Assembly (NCBI GenBank): GCA_034437795.1
Contig: DAOTTI010000189.1
Span: 1 to 64,000 of the forward strand
Direction: 5' to 3'
Length of the DNA: 64,000 nucleotides
From: DAOTTI01 sp034437795
GTDB taxonomy: Bacteria > Chloroflexota > UBA11872 > UBA12225
Shown here: one piece after another, positions 35,285 to 44,049 of the stretch
Numbering within the stretch: position 1 is the first letter of the stretch
How the letters are laid out: the number at the start of each line of letters is the position of its first letter
Position numbers and translations under genes: made by a program
Notes under the pieces: model-generated
The model's input: the letters and a program-made list of their open reading frames with translations, nothing else
Databases searched by the model: none
Told to the model about the DNA's origin: nothing

Positions 35285-36562
35285 ATGACCATGGCGGCGA
35301 CAGAACGACCACACCGGCGGCGGGTGGTGATTACCGGAATGGGCTCAGTGAACCCGCTGGCCCACACCATGGACGAGACGTGGCGCCGCCTCATTGCGGG
35401 GGCGTCGGGGATCACGCGGATCACCCACTTCGATCCGGTAGAGTTGGGCCTGGCCACGCACATCGCCGGCGAGGTCAGGGACTTTGACCCGACGAACTAC
35501 TTCGACGCGCGGGCGGCGCGCCGGATGGACCGCTTCTGTCAGCTAGCGGTGGCGGCGACACTGGAAGCCGTCCGCAACGCGCGCCTAGAGATCAACGATC
35601 ACAATCGCGACGACATCGCGGTGCTGTTTGCGACCGGCGCCGGCGGCCTGCACACGATTGTGGAGCAGGAGAACGTGCGTCTGACCAAGGGGGCGCGCCG
35701 GCTGAGCCCGCTCGCCGTTCCCGCGCTGATGCCCAACGCCGTCGCCGGCCAGATCGGGCTGCTCCTGGGTATTCGCGGGCGCGGCATCTCCGTCGCCTCC
35801 GCCTGCGCGTCCAGCAACGACGCCATCGGCATGGCGGCGGCCATTATCCAGATGGGATGGGCGTCGACGGTGATCACGGGCGGCACGGAAGCGGCCATCT
35901 TGCCCCTGGCCATCGCCAGCTTCAACCAGGCGGGGGCGCTCTCCACGGCCTTCAACGACGAGCCGCACCGCGCCAGCCGGCCCTTCGATCGCGATCGTGA
36001 CGGGTTCGTGCTGAGCGAGATGGGCACGGCCCTGGTGCTGGAGGACTACGAGCAGGCCAGGCGCCGCGACGCGCCAATCTGGGCGGAGGTGGCAGGCTAC
36101 GGCGCCTCAATGGACGCGTTCCACCTGGTGGCCCCGCCGCCGGATGGAAACGGCGCCGTGCGCGCGATGCAGGCGGCGCTGGCCGACGCAGGGCTCCGGC
36201 CGGATGAGATCGACTACATTAGCGCCCATGGCACGAGCACCCCGCTCAATGATCGGGTGGAGACGGTGGCGATCAAGACGGTCTTTGGGGAGCACGCCTA
36301 CCGTATCCCCGTGAGCTCGATCAAGAGCATGGTCGGCCACTCGGCGGGGGGCTGCGGGGCGTTGGAGGCGGCGGCCTGCGCCTATGCACTGCAGGAGGGT
36401 GTGGTCCCACCCACGATCAACTACGAGTACCCCGACCCTGAGTGCGACCTGGACTACGTCCCCAACCAGGCGCGCAAGGTGGAGGTTCGGGCCGCCCTCT
36501 CCAACAACTTCGGGTTCGGCGGACACAATTCGTGCATCATCCTGCGAAAGGTAGACGGCTAG
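35285..36562 (+). CDS. fabF: Beta-ketoacyl-ACP synthase II
   Basis: 425 residues. Thiolase-fold condensing enzyme with the Cys-His-His triad: Cys in SVASACASSNDAIG, His in YISAHGTSTPLND, His in SSIKSMVGHSAGGCG, plus the C-terminal NNFGFGGHNSCIILRK. It condenses malonyl-ACP with acyl-ACP to extend the chain by two carbons. ATG 35285 is used; ATG at 35291 is possible. It follows fabG after a long gap with an inverted repeat, so it may have its own promoter. The downstream methyltransferase and MaoC genes suggest a dedicated acyl pathway. Confidence 0.93.
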   Translation: MTMAATERPHRRRVVITGMGSVNPLAHTMDETWRRLIAGASGITRITHFDPVELGLATHIAGEVRDFDPTNYFDARAARRMDRFCQLAVAATLEAVRNARLEINDHNRDDIAVLFATGAGGLHTIVEQENVRLTKGARRLSPLAVPALMPNAVAGQIGLLLGIRGRGISVASACASSNDAIGMAAAIIQMGWASTVITGGTEAAILPLAIASFNQAGALSTAFNDEPHRASRPFDRDRDGFVLSEMGTALVLEDYEQARRRDAPIWAEVAGYGASMDAFHLVAPPPDGNGAVRAMQAALADAGLRPDEIDYISAHGTSTPLNDRVETVAIKTVFGEHAYRIPVSSIKSMVGHSAGGCGALEAAACAYALQEGVVPPTINYEYPDPECDLDYVPNQARKVEVRAALSNNFGFGGHNSCIILRKVDG

Positions 36563-36656
36563 CGGCGGCCGGTAGGCGCCCGCTTCCGCGGCCTGCCCGC
36601 CAGGGAGCGCCACCACCGGGGACGGATCTTGAGCGGTTAGGAGGACCATTCGACCG

Positions 36657-37571
36657 ATGAGCGTATCGACTGCTGCCGTGGAGGCCCAGGAAGTGTCCGT
36701 TGGGGCGCGTAGCTTTAGCTTCGAGTGGTTCTCGAGCTTGCCCCGCTACCGCGCCGCGAACCGGGCGCAGCTCGAGGCGTTCCTGGCCGACGTGCGCGTA
36801 CCCTGGCCGTGGCAGGGGATCGACGTCGCCTGCGGCGTGGGCCTGATGAGCGAGCTGTGCCACGAGATCGCCGATAAGATCGGGGCGCTGATCCAGCGCA
36901 CGGTGTGTATTGACCTCGACCGCCAGGCGCTGGAGATTGCGCGGGAGAAACTCGCCCGCTATCCGGCCAATTTTCTACAGAGCGTGGGGCAGCGCCTGCC
37001 CATTCGCGACGGCACCGCCAGCTTCGTCGTCATCGGAAACGGCATCCACAACTTTGGGGCGCAGGACAAGATTGCCCTGCTGAAGGAGGCCTTCCGCGTC
37101 CTGCGCAGCGGCGCCAGCCTCTTCTTCAACAGTGCCTTCTATGAAGGCTCGGTGGTGGAAGGCACCGAGCGCTTCTACCATGAGAAGCTGCGCGGCGCCA
37201 TCCGCAACATCATGCGGTTGAAGCCACGGCCGGCGGAGATGGAGGGCGAGAAGCCGGAGGCCATCAGACAGATCACGCCGGAGGAGTACGTGGCTCTCAC
37301 GCGCCAGGCCGGCTTCACCGACGTCGACCACCATGAGACGTCGGTCAAGCTCGACCAGGAGCTGTGGGAAGCCATCTGTGACTACAGCGAATACGCGCAG
37401 GGGGCGCTGCATTACAAGTACCCGGCAGAGGTCGCCTGTCCGGCGCTGCGCCAGGCCGTGCGCGACATCTTCGCCGACCCGAACTGGGAGCAGAAGTTCC
37501 CGGGCATGGAAGAGAGCGGGCGGCGGTTCATCCCGCGCCGCTGGCTGTGGGTCACCGCCCGCAAGCCATAG
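36657..37571 (+). CDS. SAM-dependent methyltransferase
   Basis: 304 residues after AGGAGG about 10 nt upstream. Class I fold: motif I IDVACGVGLMSELC near residue 60, acidic motif TVCIDLDRQALEIARE, FVVIGNGIHNFGAQDKI and LKEAFRVLRSGASLFFNSAF. The C-terminal region, with ITPEEYVALTRQAGF, may hold substrate specificity. The position between fabF and a MaoC dehydratase suggests methylation of an acyl or polyketide chain, quinone-like ring or similar, but no acceptor can be named. No membrane segment is seen. Confidence 0.8.
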   Translation: MSVSTAAVEAQEVSVGARSFSFEWFSSLPRYRAANRAQLEAFLADVRVPWPWQGIDVACGVGLMSELCHEIADKIGALIQRTVCIDLDRQALEIAREKLARYPANFLQSVGQRLPIRDGTASFVVIGNGIHNFGAQDKIALLKEAFRVLRSGASLFFNSAFYEGSVVEGTERFYHEKLRGAIRNIMRLKPRPAEMEGEKPEAIRQITPEEYVALTRQAGFTDVDHHETSVKLDQELWEAICDYSEYAQGALHYKYPAEVACPALRQAVRDIFADPNWEQKFPGMEESGRRFIPRRWLWVTARKP

Positions 37572-37683
37572 GGCGAGCCATCGGCGAAGGGCTGGCGCCC
37601 GATCCCGCACCCGCCACGACCACGAGAGCACGAGTTGACCCATCAGCCAAAAGACCCAGGTACAGGCACAGGTACAGCAGCTC

Positions 37684-38136
37684 ATGGGCCGCTACTTCGA
37701 TGAGCTGACCGAGGGCGAGTCGTTCACCAGCCCGGCGCGCGTGGTCACGGAAGCCGACCTGGACGCCTTCATCCGGCTCACAGGGGACGATAACCGGCTC
37801 CACACGGACGACGCGTTCGCACAGGCGAGCGGGTTCCAGCGCCGCATCGCGCACGGGGCGCTGGTGGTGAGCCTGGCCACCGGCCTGGCGTGGCAGACCG
37901 GCCTGCTCACCGATACCACGATGGCCTTCCGCTCGATTGAGAGCTGGAAGTTCACTGCCCCCGTCTATCCTGGAGACGCGATCACGCTGCGCGGGCGCAT
38001 CGCCGAGTGCCGCGCATTGCCGCGCCTGGGCGGCGGACTGGTGCGGTTCGATCTGGAGGTAGTCAACCAGCGTGAGCAGGTGGTGAGCAGCGGCAGCCTG
38101 CGGATGCTGATGCGCTCCCGGCCTGCGTCGCCATGA
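37684..38136 (+). CDS. MaoC-like (hotdog-fold) dehydratase
   Basis: 150 residues. Hotdog fold with the hydratase motif: FIRLTGDDNRLHTDDAFAQASGFQRRIAHGALVVSL, where the Asp/Asn and His of D-x-N-x-x-H form the active site. It hydrates or dehydrates an enoyl/3-hydroxyacyl thioester. In this cluster it could supply the dehydratase step missing between fabG and a reductase (fabI is 14 kb away). The next gene is DUF5069 copy 2. Confidence 0.87.
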   Translation: MGRYFDELTEGESFTSPARVVTEADLDAFIRLTGDDNRLHTDDAFAQASGFQRRIAHGALVVSLATGLAWQTGLLTDTTMAFRSIESWKFTAPVYPGDAITLRGRIAECRALPRLGGGLVRFDLEVVNQREQVVSSGSLRMLMRSRPASP

Positions 38137-38223
38137 GCTGGCCCGGCGGGGGACGGCGGGCCTTGCACCGCCTGGCATGCTGAATGCGAGGAACGGACCA
38201 CAGGACCACGGAAGGGAGCGAGC

Positions 38224-38628
38224 ATGGCCGAGACACAGGTGGAACGCAAACTACCTAACGACCAGTGGGATGGCGGCTGGGTAGCCGAGGCGAACGAATG
38301 GAAGCCCCGCCCGCGTGATCGCGTCATCGGCGGGATCGAGTGGCTGGCGCGCATGTCCGACAAGGCCCGCGCCAAGGCGAGAGGCACCATCGGCGCGTAC
38401 ATCTATCCCTGCCCGGCCGACCGGCGCCTGCTGGAGGCTCTACAGATTGACGCCGAGCTCTTCCAGCAGATCGCACTGCAGGCCAGCAACGACGACGAAC
38501 TGGTCGAGGCGGTACGGGAGACGAGCCCCACGATCCGCACAGGCACGTTCCACTTCACCCGCCGGCCGGCGGGCGCGCAGATGTCGCCCGGCGGCCAGCC
38601 TGGCCAGCCGCCACACCAGCCGGCATAG
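38224..38628 (+). CDS. DUF5069 family protein (copy 2)
   Basis: 134 residues after GGAAGGGAGCGAGC. WLARMSDKARAKARGTIGAY, then IYPCPADRRLLEALQIDAELFQ, align by eye with copy 1 at 32311 (LPRSIDKMRAYIAGTVGAYN, LFKLFGVTADEFEQ). The tail is Pro/Gly-rich. Unknown function; its position after the acyl cluster may be informative. The 283 bp that follow hold a few GCCGGCATAG direct repeats near 38620-38660 and no gene. Confidence 0.75.
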   Translation: MAETQVERKLPNDQWDGGWVAEANEWKPRPRDRVIGGIEWLARMSDKARAKARGTIGAYIYPCPADRRLLEALQIDAELFQQIALQASNDDELVEAVRETSPTIRTGTFHFTRRPAGAQMSPGGQPGQPPHQPA

Positions 38629-38911
38629 CGGGCCGGCATAGCCGTCATAGCGGGCCGGCAATGCCACGCGCTGCGGCTTGCACATGCCGGTAGCGTCTTG
38701 GTTCATTCCGGACTCATCCGGAGACATCGCTCCGCCCGCGCACAGGCCACGTCCTATGGCATGCAGCCGCCGGTGGCCTTGCCCGGCGCGGCGCACCGTT
38801 CCCTCTCCCTGTAATCGTCCCGCCTCCGCTAGGCACCCGCGGCGAGAGGTAAGGCTCGCTACTCGCTACTCGCCACTCACTACTTCCGCCAGGAGCGGGC
38901 GTAGGCGAGGC

Positions 38912-40240
38912 TCACGTGTGCACCGCGTCCGCCTCGTGGGAGCGCATCATCGTCGGGTCATTGCGCCGCGGGTCCTGCGGGGCCGCCTTCATCTCATCGC
39001 CGTCGGCCATCATGGCCATCGGCATCGGCTGGCCGCCGTCGGGCCCTGAGGCGGGGCGAGGCTGGTTGGCGGCGCAGGGCGTGCCGAACCTGGGCAGGCC
39101 GAACGGCAGATGAGTCCAGCCCCGCGCGAGAATGTGCAAGTGGTTGGCTGGCTCAGTGCGGCCCTTCGAGCCCCACATGGTGAAGGAGCGGGCGTTGGCG
39201 TAGTGGCAGACGAGCGCGCGCCGGAAGCGGTTCCTGGAGCGGTTGCTGTGCGAGCGGTGCAGGATATGGCCGCCGAAGAAGATCACGTCGCCCGGCTCGG
39301 CAATGCCCGGCACCTCGCGCCCGGGATACTTGGCGGCGATCCGCGAGAGCGTGTTCAGCTCAGTGTCCATGTGGCTGACGTGCTCCACCACCATCAGGTC
39401 ACGCAGATTGGAGTGGTTCTGCGTGATGCGATCCTCGGTGGGGTAGATGGGCTCGTGCTGCGAGCCCACGGTGAACCAGACGCACCCGTTCTCCTCATCC
39501 GCGCGGTCCACGGCGATCCAGGCCCCGCAGAGCGTATCCGGGTAGGTGGGGATGTAGTAGGAATCCTGGTGGTAGCCCTGGCCGGCCCCGCCCGGCGCCT
39601 TGATGAAGAACATCGTCTGCATCGCCATCACGTCCGGGCCGATGAGCGCCTCCAGCACGTCCAGCACCCTGGGGTGGAGCAGATAGCGCTCCTCGATCTC
39701 CAGGTGCCGGTGGAGCATGTGGATGCGCAGGTAGCGGCGCTCGATCTCTTCGATCGACATGCCGGGGGGCGGGGGCTCCAGACCGGGGACGTTGACGCGG
39801 CCGAACATGAGGTCTTCGGAATGCCGGATCAGCTCCTCGATCTCGTCGGAGTTGAGCAGACCCTTCACGATGAGAAAGCCCTGCTCGTGGAAGCGGACGT
39901 ACTCTGAGACCGAGACGTGGTAGCGCTCCCGCTGCTCCGAGAAGTCGGTCGCAATGCGTTCAGGGCGCAGCCATTGCTGCGCTACCGGCTCCGCCGGCGC
40001 CGGCCCTACCGGCGTAGCGCCGATCACCGACCTTGGGGCTGGTGCCGGCAGGGGCGGCGCCAGCACGCCGGGGGCGCCATTCCTGCGCGCCGGCCGTGAC
40101 GACGGCGGGGCGCCCATCGCGCCCATGGCCTCGCTCGCGCTCATGCTCCCCAAAGCGCCCGTGGTCTCCATCGCGCGCATGGCCTCCATGGCGCCCATGG
40201 CAGCACCACTCGCCGGCTCACTCCCTGTCGTACCAGACAT
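38912..40240 (-). CDS. Phytanoyl-CoA dioxygenase (PhyH) family protein
   Basis: 442 residues from ATG 40240, preceded by GGAGGGCAGG. The core has the Fe(II) ligands His-x-Asp in GQGYHQDSYYIP and a distal His in FFGGHILHRSHSNRSRNRFR, and starts with RFHEQGFLIVKGLLNSDEI, typical of PhyH 2-oxoglutarate dioxygenases. The N-terminal 75 residues are low-complexity (repeated GAM/EAM/GAPP units) and the C-terminal 60 residues are Pro/Met-rich, so the family core is only the middle. It probably hydroxylates a small organic substrate; the substrate is unknown. Confidence 0.88.
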   Translation of the reverse strand: MSGTTGSEPASGAAMGAMEAMRAMETTGALGSMSASEAMGAMGAPPSSRPARRNGAPGVLAPPLPAPAPRSVIGATPVGPAPAEPVAQQWLRPERIATDFSEQRERYHVSVSEYVRFHEQGFLIVKGLLNSDEIEELIRHSEDLMFGRVNVPGLEPPPPGMSIEEIERRYLRIHMLHRHLEIEERYLLHPRVLDVLEALIGPDVMAMQTMFFIKAPGGAGQGYHQDSYYIPTYPDTLCGAWIAVDRADEENGCVWFTVGSQHEPIYPTEDRITQNHSNLRDLMVVEHVSHMDTELNTLSRIAAKYPGREVPGIAEPGDVIFFGGHILHRSHSNRSRNRFRRALVCHYANARSFTMWGSKGRTEPANHLHILARGWTHLPFGLPRFGTPCAANQPRPASGPDGGQPMPMAMMADGDEMKAAPQDPRRNDPTMMRSHEADAVHT

Positions 40241-40753
40241 GTCCTGCCCTCCGCGTTCGTCTTTCATATCCGCGTTACGGTAACACGTCTGTCGCAGGCA
40301 CGCATCCTGTGGGGTGAGTAGGGGTGCAACCAGTTCTTCCCGACGCGCACTCTTGAGTCCCGTCTCCCATAGGGGGAGGGCGATGGCTCCGCCATTCGGG
40401 AAAACCGGCTGCGCGCGGTGAGCAAGGGTGCACGCAGAACTTCCGGATCAGCCGGTGCAGGGAACCTTACTCCCTTCGGCCGGGGCCGCGCCGCTCCGGG
40501 ATGCCAGCCCTCACCCCTGGCCCCCCTCCCGCGTGCGGGAGAGGGGGACGACGGCCACCGCCGTGCGGCTTGGCCCCGCTGCCTCCTTTCCGTGTCGGAG
40601 GGGGACACGGGCCATGGCGCGGCCCGATCCGGATCTTTCGGGCACGCCCGGCGAGTAGACTGAGCGAAGCCGGCGCCCACCGTGTCCCTTGGCCCCACCA
40701 GACGCCGGCCAGGGAGAGGCGCCCGAGCTGGCTCAGCCGTGGAGGCCAGTCAG
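40241..40753. repeat. Intergenic region with dispersed GC-rich repeats
   Basis: 513 bp without a supported gene. It contains an AGGGCGATGGCTCCGC REP-like block near 40370, a CCTTCGGCCGGGGCCGCGCC block near 40475 that matches the 3' end of nfi in reverse, and CCCTCACCCCTGGCCC followed by CCTCCCGCGTGCGGGAG near 40505-40540, the reverse of a block at 7.3 kb. The MgtC-like gene follows. Confidence 0.6.
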
Positions 40754-41152
40754 ATGCCGCCTGCCCCGCCTGATCTCGTCATCCTGCTACGGTTGGTGGT
40801 GGCCCTGGCGCTTGGAGCGGCCATCGGCTGGGAGCGCGAGGAGGCGCGCAAGGCGGCCGGACTGCGCACGCACATGCTGGTCGCCCTCGCCGCCGCGCTG
40901 TTCGTCGCTGTGGGAGACGCGTTCGTGGACCGGTTCGCGGCGCAGGACGCCCAGTCCGTGCTCCGTGCCGACCCCGTCCGCATCATTGAGGCGATCGTCA
41001 CCGGGGTGAGCTTTCTGGGCGCGGGCGTGATCTTCGTCCGCCGGGGCCGCGAACGAGTGATCGGGCTCACCACGGCCGCGTCTCTGTGGGCCACGGCTAG
41101 CCTCTGTTCTTGCGGTACTATCGCCGCATGCAGACGTACGCCGGCACTGTGA
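40754..41152 (+). pseudogene. MgtC/SapB-family membrane protein, 3'-truncated
   Basis: 132 residues from ATG 40754. LVILLRLVVALALGAAIGWEREEARKAAGLRTHMLVALAAALF, then GVSFLGAGVIFVRRGRERVIGLTTAASLWATA are the first helices and the hallmark sequence of MgtC/SapB. Just after SLWATA the similarity stops, where the last helices (about 15-20 residues or more) should follow, and an unrelated tail ends inside the next gene. The gene seems to have lost its 3' end when joined to the following region, so it may be inactive. Confidence 0.65.
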
Positions 41153-42753
41153 ACGCCCCAGAGTTTCCAGCGGGCCTGGACTGGATCAACACCAGCCGGC
41201 CCATCCGTCTGGCCGACCTGCGCGGGAAGCTGGTCATCCTGGACTTCTGGACCTTCTGCTGAATTAACTGTCTGCATGTGCTCCCTGGTCTGAGGGAGAT
41301 TGAGCAGCGCTACCCCGATCGCGTGGTCGTGATCGGTATTCACTCGGCCAAGTTCCCCGAGGAGCAAGCGACGGAAGCGGTGCGCCAGGCCGTGCGCCGG
41401 CACAACGTCCGGCACCCTGTAGCGAACGACCGGCACTTCCAGGTCTGGCAGCAGTACGCCTGCCGCGCCTGGCCGACGCTCATGTTCATCGACCCGCGGG
41501 GCAAAGTGATCGGCCGGCACGAGGGTGAGTTCGAGACGGATCAGCTGGTGCGCGTGGTGGACGCGATGCTGCAGGAGTTCGAGGCCGCCGGCTGGCTCCA
41601 GCCGGGCGTGATTGAGTTCGGTGTAGCAGGGGCGGCGGCCCAGCCGGCGCCGGAAGGGACCGGCCCGCTGGCCTTTCCAGGCAAGGTGGCGGTGGACGGC
41701 AGGGGGCGCGGGCACGTCCTGATCGCCGACAGCAACCACCACCGCCTGGTGATCACGGGCCTGCAGGTGATGGACGGGGCGGTCCACCACATCGTGGGCG
41801 GTCCCGAGCCAGGCCTGGCCGATGGCCCGCCGGACCAGGCCCGTTTCAACTGGCCCCAGGGTATTGCCGTCGATCCGCGCACCGGCGTGGTCTTCATTGC
41901 GGACACGGAGAACCACTGCATCCGGCGTCTTAGCCCGGATGGAGGGCGGGTGACGACAATCGCCGGCACAGGGCGCCCGGCCCGCATGCGCGGCACGGGC
42001 GGTCGCGCGCAGGAGACCGATCTCTCCAGCCCCTGGGACCTGGCCTTTCTCCCCGCTCCGGATGCGGGGCCGCCGACGGCGCCAGGCTCGCACCAGGACC
42101 CCCAAGACGACCGCGGGCTCCTGTTGATCGCCATGGCGGGCACGCATCAGATCTGGGCGCTGGACCTGGCGGCAGGCACGATTGGCCCGTACGCGGGCAC
42201 TGGGCGCGAGGCGCTGGTCGATGGCCCGCGGCGCGAGGCCTGCTTCGCGCAGCCTTCCGCGCTCTCGCTCGATAGCGAGAACTGGCGCCTCTTCGTGGCC
42301 GACAGCGAGACGAGCGCCATCCGCGTCATCGACCTCGCCTCGGGAGAGGTGTCCACCCTCATCGGCGCCGGCCTGTTTGAATTCGGTGACGTGGATGGCC
42401 CGGCGCAGGAGGCGCGTCTGCAGCACCCGCTGGGCGTTTGCTACTGGCCGGACGACCCGCGGGGCTCGTCCGTGCTCATCGCCGACACCTATAACCACCG
42501 CATCAAGCGCCTGGACCTGGCGCGCCAGGAGGTGCGCGCCTTCGCCGGCGCCGGACCTCCGCCCGGATATGTCGATGGCCCCGCGCCCTCGGCCAGGTTC
42601 AACGAGCCGGGCGGGCTGGCGCTGGCGAGAGGCAGGCTCTTTGTGGCCGATACGAACAACCATCGGGTGCGGATGGTGGACCTGGCATCCATGGCGGTCA
42701 GCACCCTGGCGGTCGACGAGCGCCGGCGCGCGCACGATGAGAAGGAAGAATGA
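41128..42753 (+). CDS. Thioredoxin-fold/NHL-repeat protein, probable selenoprotein (in-frame TGA in the redox motif)
   Basis: 541 residues if the TGA at 41260-41262 is read through. Residues 1-44 ([35 protein letters not shown]) are the start of a TlpA-type thioredoxin domain; residue 45 is TGA; then [32 protein letters not shown] and [21 protein letters not shown]. Known NHLRC2-type relatives have C-C-I-N-C here, so TGA replaces the first Cys of the C-x-x-C pair, giving U-I-N-C. Five or six NHL units follow (for example [36 protein letters not shown]). No signal peptide is seen. The frame is intact on both sides. A hairpin just after TGA supports selenocysteine. The alternative is a GTG restart at 41278 with a dead N-terminus. 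Confidence 0.82.
41272..41307 (+). promoter_or_regulatory. Candidate bacterial SECIS element
   Basis: Directly after the in-frame TGA. Lower stem CTGC/GCAG (41272-41275 with 41304-41307), a symmetric 5/5 internal loop, then a perfect 6-bp stem CTCCCT/AGGGAG (41281-41286 with 41293-41298) closing the loop GGTCTG. Loop starts 27 nt after the T of TGA. Bacterial SECIS elements bound by SelB have a short stem and a loop with conserved G and U at about this distance; the E. coli fdhF loop, from memory, contains GGUCUG. Confidence 0.7.
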
Positions 42754-42867
42754 AGAAGGCAAAAAGAAGAATGAAGAGTGAAGAAGGCGGACGGTGGGAG
42801 GGAGGCAGTGTATTAGGGGAGGCGGCGCTGGAAGGGATGACGCGGCTGGGGGAGCTGGAGTAGCGGC

Positions 42868-43623
42868 TCAGGCCACCTGGGTAGCCACCAGATCGACCTG
42901 CAGGCGGATCTCGTCGACCACTGACAGAACCACCGGCACGCGCGGGGGAACCATCCCAAAGTGGCCGAATGGGAACGAGGTGGTGGCCGTGCCGGTCAGG
43001 CTCGGCCCGTCGCGTCTGGCCCTGGCGTCCCAGGTAATCTCCCGTTGCACACCGTGGATGGTCATTAGGCCGGTCAGCGTGAAGCTGTATTCCCCTGCTT
43101 CCGGCAGGGGATTGGGCAGCCCGCCGGCATGCGTGGGCACGAACTCGGCCAGCGGGTACTGGTTCACCGCCAGGGTGTTGCGCTTGATGTACCCGTCGCG
43201 CAGGGCATCGTCGGTACGCAGGTCCCGTAGATCGACCGTGATCTTCGACTGCTCGGCGACAATACTCCCGTCGGCGCGCAGCACCAGCTGTCCGGTGACG
43301 GCGGTCGTGGTGCCGACGGCGTCGGTCGGGAATTGCAGGCGGGCCAGCTGCTCGCGAACGCGGAAGGTAGCCTTTGACTGGCCTGGGACTACCTGGAATC
43401 GGACGCTGCCCGCAGGCGGAGGAGCGGTCTGGACCGTCGGTGAGGGCTGAGGAGATGGGGCAGGCGTCTGCGCCGGCTGGGCAGGGCCGGTGGTCTGCGC
43501 CCGGGCGGGAGTGGGCGATGCTTCTGGCACGGCCGCCCGCCCGCCGACCGTACCGCAGGCGGCCGGCAAGGGAGCGAGAAGGAGCAAGAGCGCTGGGCGG
43601 CGCCGCAACGGCTGTCCAGCCAT
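42868..43623 (-). CDS. YceI-family lipoprotein
   Basis: 251 residues. Leader ALLLLLAPLPAAC gives a lipobox (Cys about 23), followed by a Pro/Ala/Thr-rich linker to residue 70. The YceI lipocalin-like domain runs from SVRFQVVPGQSKATFRVREQLA through VDLRDLRTDDALRDGYIKRNTL, FTLTGLMTIHGVQREITWDA to LSVVDEIRLQVDLVA. YceI proteins bind isoprenoid or polyprenyl lipids in the envelope. The 114 bp between it and the NHL gene carry GAAGAATGAAGA-type simple repeats on the plus strand. Confidence 0.88.
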   Translation of the reverse strand: MAGQPLRRRPALLLLLAPLPAACGTVGGRAAVPEASPTPARAQTTGPAQPAQTPAPSPQPSPTVQTAPPPAGSVRFQVVPGQSKATFRVREQLARLQFPTDAVGTTTAVTGQLVLRADGSIVAEQSKITVDLRDLRTDDALRDGYIKRNTLAVNQYPLAEFVPTHAGGLPNPLPEAGEYSFTLTGLMTIHGVQREITWDARARRDGPSLTGTATTSFPFGHFGMVPPRVPVVLSVVDEIRLQVDLVATQVA

Positions 43624-43666
43624 ACTCGCCGATACAGCGCAAGCCTAGCAGACGAAGGTGCCCCGC

Positions 43667-43912
43667 CTACAACCGGCGCCGCGCCGCCGGCTCTCGCACC
43701 GGTACCGGCACGCGTGCGGGCACCGGCCTCGGCTCGGAGCCGGGGAACAGGAGACGGCGCAGCAGGTCAAGCAGACGCTCCGGCCAGGTCTGCACCTGGG
43801 CCATCGCCGGCTCCAGCGACGTGCGGGCGGGCGGCGCGCCGGGCATCCAGCTAGATGAGTTGAGGTGGCCAGCAAATCGCATCATACCGCTCCCGTTGAG
43901 GTGCCCCGCCAT
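43667..43912 (-). CDS. Small hypothetical ORF
   Basis: 81 residues; the N-terminus has a duplicated AGHLN motif (MAGHLNGSGMMRFAGHLNSS) and the rest has TWPERLLDLLRRLLFPG followed by a Pro/Val/Arg-rich tail. It could be a small amphipathic protein, but composition alone does not prove coding. The surrounding gap (43624-44050) shows nothing else. Confidence 0.3.
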   Translation of the reverse strand: MAGHLNGSGMMRFAGHLNSSSWMPGAPPARTSLEPAMAQVQTWPERLLDLLRRLLFPGSEPRPVPARVPVPVREPAARRRL

Positions 43913-44049
43913 AGCATACGGCGCGGAGGCCGGTCTGGTTGCCTGGCTAGGCCTCTTGGCAGCGACCCATGCAGAGCGCGTGCCGCCGGCGTCGGCTTAA
44001 CAGTACTTTGGCGCGATGTAGGCTTTCCGGAGTTCGTCGGAAGAGGCTA

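Noticed and set aside
41278..42753. Separate gene starting at GTG 41278 as the NHL protein start
   Set aside because: It would cut the thioredoxin domain in the middle and lacks a ribosome site; the upstream 44 codons are clearly the missing thioredoxin start.
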